Source: Fimbriimonadales bacterium (lineage in GTDB: Bacteria; Armatimonadota; Fimbriimonadia; Fimbriimonadales; GBS-DC). Taken from it: DNA of 9,935 nucleotides. The notes below the pieces were generated by a model, which made no database searches, was not told where the DNA came from, and saw only the letters and a program-made list of their open reading frames with translations. Positions 5,376 to 9,935 of this stretch are shown piece after piece. How positions within the stretch are numbered: position 1 is the first letter of the stretch; the number at the start of each line of letters is the position of its first letter. Location: assembly GCA_026416065.1 (NCBI GenBank), contig JAOAFW010000204.1:1-9935 (forward strand). The letters are read 5' to 3'. Both the position numbers and the translations under genes were made by a program.

Positions 5376-8300
5376 ATGCGCACCGTGAAGAACTGCTTTG
5401 CTAAAGAGTTGTGCGCTTTTGTGCTCGCGGGGGCAATGATCGGAGTCGCTGCGCCTCAGTCCAGCGAGACCCGTGCTATTTCTGCGACCCCACGTAGTGG
5501 AAATGGTGCAAGCTACCCTATAATGGTCGACGCCGAGGGTCGCTGGTTGCTCTTTGCCTCGTCGGCGAGTAACCTCGTTCCCTCAGATACCAACAACCAA
5601 CAGGACCTGTTCATCTACGACCTGCAAACAGGCGCAATCCGATTAATCACAGTTGGTCCGAACAACTCACCTGCCAACGGAGCTTCCATCAGGGGTGAGA
5701 TTGCGTCCAACGGCACTGTGGTAATTGAGACTCTCGCCTCGAACCTCGATCCGAACATCCAAGACACCAATAATCTGCCCGACATTTATGTTGGCAATGT
5801 CCAGCAGGGAGGTTGGCAGTGCCTTTCGGTCTCGAATGGAAGAGGAATCGGAGGCAACACGCCGCGCCTCAGCGCTAACGGAAGGTACGTGGCTTGGGTT
5901 GACGCCAACAGCAACCTGCGCGTACGAGACCTCGTGGAAAACAACGAACTGCACTCGCGCAGTGGTGTGGATCAAGTTTATGGAATCACTGAAAATACTG
6001 TCCTGTACCAATTTTTTGATGATCCGCAGTTCCAGTCCCTAATCTTATATGACTTTGCGCAGCAGCGCGTCCTCTGGAGCAGGCAAGGTGGAACAACTGC
6101 TGCTGCTGTTGATGGGAGTCTGGTCGCCTATGTTCCTGCGGGCGCGCGCGAGATAGTTGTGTACGACTGGGCGCGCGGACAGCAGGTAGCGAATTTCTCG
6201 ACGGGAGACGCCCCACCCCAAGTGCTGTCGCTTCGTGGCGGTCGCCTTATGTACTCGGTGCGCCTCGGGGGGAACACACAGGTACAGATACAAGATGTCT
6301 ACCCTGCCGAAGGCGTCACGCCTCAGCCTACTCCCGTATCAGTAGACGAGAACGGCAACTTCCGCCGCGGAGGAATTCCCAACGGGTTTTCCTCGCCCCT
6401 ACACACCGAATCCCTTGCGGTATTTGGGATGGGCGACATTAACCCGCCGATTGTGGCAGGAGACTCCAACGGCTTTTCCGACCTCTTCGTGCGCTACTTC
6501 GAAGAGCGGATAACCCGCGGCGCTACGACTGGTCAAACGGCGAATCTCCCCAACGAGTCGGCAGGCTCGGTGGAGCTCAACTTTGACGGGCAGGTCGCCG
6601 TCTTTGCCACACCTGCCTCGAACTTGGTTGCGGGCGACACGAACGGAGTCGCTGACATCTTCGTGCGCGGTAGCGATGGGCAACTCACGCGCTTGCTCAA
6701 TGAGAACGGCGCCCAACTCAACAGGCGTTCCTACGATCCGCACATTAGCGCGGATGGAAGCACGGTGGTCTTTGTGACGGAAGCGACCAACATCGTTCCC
6801 GGCGGTCCGCAAGGGCGCTATCGATTGGTTCGCTATCGACTGTCTCCACGGGTGCAGATTGAGGTGGTTGCCGCCGCTGACACAGAGATTACCGCGCCTC
6901 GAGTGTCCGCGGATGGAACTCGAATCGTCTTTGCAACGGACTCTCAACTCGGCGATGGTGACAACAACAACTTTACTGATGTCTACCTGTACGATGCTCG
7001 CAATCGGAGCATCGTCCGTTTACCCCAATCAATTCCCACGTCTGCTCCCACTTATGACCCCGATATTAGCCCCGATGGCAACTGGGTCGCCTTCGCCTCC
7101 GAAGCGACTGAGCTGGGAGCCGCTCCAGAGCGTCCCCGTATCTTCCTCTACGCCCCTGATAACGGCGACCTCATAGAGGTCAGCTCAGGGGAGCAACCCG
7201 CAACAAAGCCTTCTGTGAGCCGCGATGGACGCTTCGTGGCGTTCGAGATGGGCGGGCGAACCCCTCAAGTCTTCGTCTGGGATCGCGAGACGATTCGTCA
7301 AGTCTCAATCAACTCTTTCAGTCAGCCTGCAAACCTGGCTTCACGGAACCCACGCATCAGCCACGACGGCGCCAAGGTCGCCTACGAATCGGACGCAACG
7401 AACCTCACGCCGATGGACATGACCCCCGATTCCGATATCTATGTCCACGACTTAGCGACGGGTTGGACCTACGCGGTGGCGCGCACGGATTGCACGCCCG
7501 GCAACGCCCCTTCGTACAAACCGTCGCTATCGGGGAACGGACGATGGGTGGCGTTCCAGACTACGGCGACGAACCTCAGCAACCTACCGCTGGGCGCTAA
7601 CGGCTACGCGGCAATCCACCAAGTCGGTTGTGTTCCGCCGGGCGATGTGAGTCGCGACGGAGTTGTGGATGACGCCGATCTGCTCATCGTGCTATTCAAC
7701 TTCGGCACCGAAGAAGAAAGCTGCACCGATATTAATATGGACGGCGTGGTGGATGATGCCGATCTGCTGATTGTACTGTTCAACTTCGGCGTCTCGTGCC
7801 AGTTCGGCGCTGCCGGGGAACTGCGGGGTCCCGAATTTTACGACGGTCTGCTCAAAGATACACCGACCGCAGAGATCGATGTGTCGAACGATACCATCGT
7901 GTATCGTACTTCTGCAATGACCCCCGCTCAAGTGAAGTCGCTGGAGCGGCAAGCGGCGGAAATCGAAATGATGCATCGTGGTCTGTGGCCCTATCCTGTT
8001 GCAGGACGCGGCAGCGACCCGTGGATTCAGGCGTATGGCGACCCGCTTACGATGTCCCCCGAAGAGCTACAAGCGCTGCTGGATCAATTCAACGACCCGT
8101 TGCGCTATCAACCTGAAGAGGGCGACTTTGCTCCTGCAGCTGGCAGCAGCTACACCTACAATCAGGTCAAGACAGTGCAGCTAGGCGGCAGCAATGTCAA
8201 CATTTCCCTGAACGGCTCCATCTACTTCAACGCGACGTGTCAGGATGGCGGCAGCGTGGTTGCGGAAGCCAAGGGCGATGCGACCATCAAGTTCTTTGTG

Positions 8301-8996
8301 CTCACCTACAAGGTCGCCGAGGCGTATGGAAGGGCGGCGGCAACGAACGCGCAAGCGTCTATACACGCCTACTTCAAGCTTGCTGGACAGACCCTGTGGA
8401 GCTACGGGCCGTTCTCGCAGAACCTTTCTTGGACATACACCTCACAGTGCCACTATGGTGGTACAAGGCAAAATATCGGACCGTGGCCGCGCAGTTGGTC
8501 TTTCAGCCAAACTTGGTGGCTCGGTCCGGTACCTGTTCAAGTGACTGCAGGTATGAATGTGCAAGCAGGCGCGTGCTACAAGTTGGAAGCGAGCCTCGTA
8601 CCTGTGAGAGCGGAGGCGCGATTCCGACCGTTTGTGAACAGCAGCGCGTTCGCAACGGGCGGCGTGGCGTGGAGTATCGGCTGCTCCGCCAGCGCGGGCG
8701 TGGGCGTCAACCTCACTCTGCTAAACTACGCACTTGAAGCATACGCCACTCTCAATCTGGGATCCCAAAATAACCGTTGCTGCGTCTTCCTGAACGCCGG
8801 GATTCACAACACCATGACTGCGCTTGCAGGACGCCTCTACATCTTCGCAGAAGCGTGCTGCTGGGGGCTTTCAGGTCCCAAGTGCGGATGGCAACGCAGG
8901 AGACAGCGTTGGGAGCATGACCTGTTCCAGTGGAACGGTTTCTCCAGCAGCGGGCATCTCTGGGGACCTTGGTCGTTCACCTACTGCTTCAAATAA
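5376..8996 (+). CDS. secreted PD40/TolB-like propeller with internal dockerin-like EF-hands and an unknown Cys/Trp-rich C-terminal domain
   Basis: The product has 1206 residues. An N-terminal signal sequence has basic residues at 2, 5 and 10 and a hydrophobic core at about 12-26 (LCAFVLAGAMIGVAA). Residues from about 40 to 745 hold roughly ten to twelve PD40/TolB-type blades, recognisable as 'P-x-S-x-DG-x-x-VAF-x-(S/T)-x-A-(T/S)NL' and 'D-(I/L)-(F/Y)-(V/I)-Y-D', for example SADGTRIVFAT and SPDGNWVAFAS. Two calcium-loop repeats follow, starting at D757 and D785 with ligand spacing D-x-(S/N)-x-DG-x-V-D-x-x-D. The final 400 residues (806-1206) match nothing I know. They are beta-rich in appearance, with ten Cys from 955 onward and many Trp. 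Secretion is likely. Such propellers usually act as binding scaffolds; an enzymatic role is not supported. Confidence 0.85.
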   Translation: MRTVKNCFAKELCAFVLAGAMIGVAAPQSSETRAISATPRSGNGASYPIMVDAEGRWLLFASSASNLVPSDTNNQQDLFIYDLQTGAIRLITVGPNNSPANGASIRGEIASNGTVVIETLASNLDPNIQDTNNLPDIYVGNVQQGGWQCLSVSNGRGIGGNTPRLSANGRYVAWVDANSNLRVRDLVENNELHSRSGVDQVYGITENTVLYQFFDDPQFQSLILYDFAQQRVLWSRQGGTTAAAVDGSLVAYVPAGAREIVVYDWARGQQVANFSTGDAPPQVLSLRGGRLMYSVRLGGNTQVQIQDVYPAEGVTPQPTPVSVDENGNFRRGGIPNGFSSPLHTESLAVFGMGDINPPIVAGDSNGFSDLFVRYFEERITRGATTGQTANLPNESAGSVELNFDGQVAVFATPASNLVAGDTNGVADIFVRGSDGQLTRLLNENGAQLNRRSYDPHISADGSTVVFVTEATNIVPGGPQGRYRLVRYRLSPRVQIEVVAAADTEITAPRVSADGTRIVFATDSQLGDGDNNNFTDVYLYDARNRSIVRLPQSIPTSAPTYDPDISPDGNWVAFASEATELGAAPERPRIFLYAPDNGDLIEVSSGEQPATKPSVSRDGRFVAFEMGGRTPQVFVWDRETIRQVSINSFSQPANLASRNPRISHDGAKVAYESDATNLTPMDMTPDSDIYVHDLATGWTYAVARTDCTPGNAPSYKPSLSGNGRWVAFQTTATNLSNLPLGANGYAAIHQVGCVPPGDVSRDGVVDDADLLIVLFNFGTEEESCTDINMDGVVDDADLLIVLFNFGVSCQFGAAGELRGPEFYDGLLKDTPTAEIDVSNDTIVYRTSAMTPAQVKSLERQAAEIEMMHRGLWPYPVAGRGSDPWIQAYGDPLTMSPEELQALLDQFNDPLRYQPEEGDFAPAAGSSYTYNQVKTVQLGGSNVNISLNGSIYFNATCQDGGSVVAEAKGDATIKFFVLTYKVAEAYGRAAATNAQASIHAYFKLAGQTLWSYGPFSQNLSWTYTSQCHYGGTRQNIGPWPRSWSFSQTWWLGPVPVQVTAGMNVQAGACYKLEASLVPVRAEARFRPFVNSSAFATGGVAWSIGCSASAGVGVNLTLLNYALEAYATLNLGSQNNRCCVFLNAGIHNTMTALAGRLYIFAEACCWGLSGPKCGWQRRRQRWEHDLFQWNGFSSSGHLWGPWSFTYCFK
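7656..7790 (+). repeat. duplicated EF-hand/dockerin-like calcium-binding motif
   Basis: DGVVDDADLLIVLFNFG occurs twice with a 28-residue (84-base) period, encoded at 7656-7706 and 7740-7790. The two 51-base segments differ at 7 positions, all third-codon and all synonymous, so the 17 residues are identical. With the residues just before each copy (GDVSR, TDINM) they give type-I dockerin-like loops. Calcium ligands at D757, S759, D761, D765, D768 and at D785, N787, D789, D793, D796 are complete. Confidence 0.8.
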
Positions 8997-8997
8997 T

Positions 8998-9044
8998 CCC
9001 TATCTCATGCAGGGCGGCGCAGTGCGTCGCCCTGCCTCATAGGG
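8998..9044 (+). terminator. long hairpin after the secreted-protein gene, possible terminator or dispersed repeat
   Basis: GCAGGGCG (9009-9016) pairs with CGCCCTGC (9028-9035). The stem continues through a G-T pair and CGC/GCG to a 3-base loop, giving about 12 pairs. An outer stem CCCTAT/ATAGGG (8998-9003 with 9039-9044) closes around an internal loop. No T run follows (TATGGTTTG), so intrinsic termination would be weak. It may instead protect the mRNA 3' end or set a lower level of the downstream gene. The composition resembles a repeated intergenic palindrome. Confidence 0.5.
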
Positions 9045-9066
9045 TATGGTTTGTCGGGGTATAGGT

Positions 9067-9935
9067 ATGCGAAACGCTTTCCGCACACGATGGTTGATGC
9101 TGATTCTCGGATGGCTGGTCGCCGCGGCTCTGAGCGCACAGCCGCTCTTACGCTGGCAAGAGGGCGACGCCTATTACTACACCCTGAGCCTGCAAACCCA
9201 CCAACGAGTCTCGTTTGAGCAAATCGCCCGCCTGATGGACGACGCGCCCCCATCCGCTTCGCGTCCTGATTATGTGTATGAGTATGCACTGCGTGCGACG
9301 GTTCTGATCGCGCCCATCCAACGCATCGAGCAGGACTGGCTCCTCGTGTGGAAGTTCGAATCGCCGCGCATCACGCTCCGCGCGGGCGAAGGAACGCTTC
9401 AAAACCTCGACGCCCGCCCGCTACAACAACAGGTGGAGTCAATCACCCTGTTTATGCGCCTCAGTCCTACAGGTGAAATTCGCGCCCTGTGGTTCACGCC
9501 AGCGGACGCTGCGGAGGCGCACGACCTTCTGCGCGCTGCGCTGGCGCGACTGCAACTGCGCTTGCCCAACCGAGACTCCAAACAGTGGGTTGTTGAGGAA
9601 GAGTCGCCAGAGGGACGCTATCGCGCGGAATATACTCTCGAACAACGCGCGGAGAAGCGTCTTCGTCTCCAAAAACAGCGCGTGAACTACACCGAGAGCG
9701 CGTCGCCCCTGCCTGTGCCCCAAACCCTGAAGCCATCCGACAAGGTGCAGATCGAGCTGCAAGACGGCATCCTGCGCCGAATCGAGGGGCGATTCCAGAC
9801 CCAATCGCTTGCGAACGCTAAACTGCTCGCGAGTGAGACGACCACGGTGCGTTTTCTATGGCGTGAGACGCGCCGTGTGGACGCCGCGCGCCTGCAGGCG
9901 TGGCGCACGCGCTATCGTCCGCTGGCGGCGAAACC
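9067..9935 (+). CDS. exported protein of unknown function, N-terminal part (runs off the window)
   Basis: From ATG 9067 the frame stays open to the last base, giving 289 codons with no stop. The start has a signal peptide: MRNAFRTRW, then the hydrophobic LMLILGWLVAAALSA with likely cleavage after ALSA (ALSA/QPLL). The mature part begins LRWQEGDAYYYTLSLQT, followed by alternating hydrophobic strands (YVYEYALRATVLIAPI, WLLVWKFESPRITL, ITLFMRLSPTGEI), then charged, Arg/Gln-rich segments. No catalytic motif is visible. The beta-strand style ('G..Y.Y.L') recalls large beta-rich lipid- or ligand-binding exported proteins, but this is only a resemblance. A weak AGG sits just before the ATG. It may be co-transcribed with the propeller gene, 70 bases upstream, across the hairpin. 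I do not recognise the family. Confidence 0.75.
   Translation, partial: MRNAFRTRWLMLILGWLVAAALSAQPLLRWQEGDAYYYTLSLQTHQRVSFEQIARLMDDAPPSASRPDYVYEYALRATVLIAPIQRIEQDWLLVWKFESPRITLRAGEGTLQNLDARPLQQQVESITLFMRLSPTGEIRALWFTPADAAEAHDLLRAALARLQLRLPNRDSKQWVVEEESPEGRYRAEYTLEQRAEKRLRLQKQRVNYTESASPLPVPQTLKPSDKVQIELQDGILRRIEGRFQTQSLANAKLLASETTTVRFLWRETRRVDAARLQAWRTRYRPLAAK

Noticed and set aside
6098..6112. Short CTG triplet run (CTGCTGCTGTTG) as a microsatellite
   Set aside because: It is only about four units, in frame, coding for Ala-Ala-Ala-Val; too short to be meaningful.
6399..6947. Minus-strand open frame inside the propeller gene (182 codons)
   Set aside because: It is antisense to the PD40 repeats, has no ribosome site or recognisable motif, and its composition follows the complement of the real frame.
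9005..9402. Minus-strand open frames over the hairpin and the start of the last gene
   Set aside because: They overlap a plus-strand frame with a clear signal peptide that stays open for 289 codons; the apparent peptides come from the GC-rich hairpin.
1..9935. CRISPR array, insertion sequence, prophage or defence system
   Set aside because: No regularly spaced repeats, no transposase or integrase motifs and no nuclease/helicase-type genes were seen. A tRNA gene is present but without an integrase or a duplicated tRNA end next to it.

Overview
The window looks like a piece of a bacterial chromosome of moderately high GC. It is densely coded and shows no phage, transposase or CRISPR signal. 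Lineage clues are indirect. A secreted PD40/TolB-type propeller carries a duplicated dockerin-like EF-hand motif (DGVVDDADLLIVLFNFG), a style I associate with Armatimonadota (for example Fimbriimonadales) and some Planctomycetes. It sits beside a YpdA-like flavoprotein, a YqeG-type phosphatase and small zinc-finger membrane proteins. The taxon assignment is inference; the gene calls do not depend on it.

Left part (1-1397): the C-terminal end of a YpdA/thioredoxin-reductase-like flavoprotein (+) meets a membrane-anchored alpha/beta hydrolase (-) tail to tail. A short intrinsic terminator lies over the flavoprotein stop codon. A 148-base intergenic region then holds a putative promoter for the next operon.

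Middle-left (1398-3270): three genes on the + strand are joined by two ATGA stop/start overlaps. They encode a zf-HC2 anti-sigma-like single-pass protein, a protein with two secretin/TonB short N-terminal (STN)-like modules plus a C-terminal zinc ribbon, and a B-box-like zinc finger fused to a TM2 membrane domain. All three carry Cys/His metal-binding motifs, and they look like one translationally coupled unit. No sigma factor is in view.

Middle (3273-5205): a tRNA-Lys(UUU) gene on the - strand has its promoter back to back with that of a GlcF-like (glycolate oxidase iron-sulfur subunit) gene. The GlcF mRNA is probably leaderless. A YqeG-like HAD phosphatase follows 8 bases later. The open frame of glcF runs back through the tRNA, which would create a false 53-residue N-terminal extension; the true start is 3431.

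Right part (5206-9935): a 170-base regulatory region with two inverted repeats, a TATAAT box and a strong Shine-Dalgarno precedes a 1206-residue secreted protein. That protein consists of a propeller, two EF-hand/dockerin repeats, and a Cys/Trp-rich C-terminal domain of about 400 residues that I do not recognise. A long hairpin follows it, then the start of another exported protein that runs off the window. The unrecognised C-terminal domain, the double-STN/zinc-ribbon protein and the unfinished exported protein are the least explained parts.
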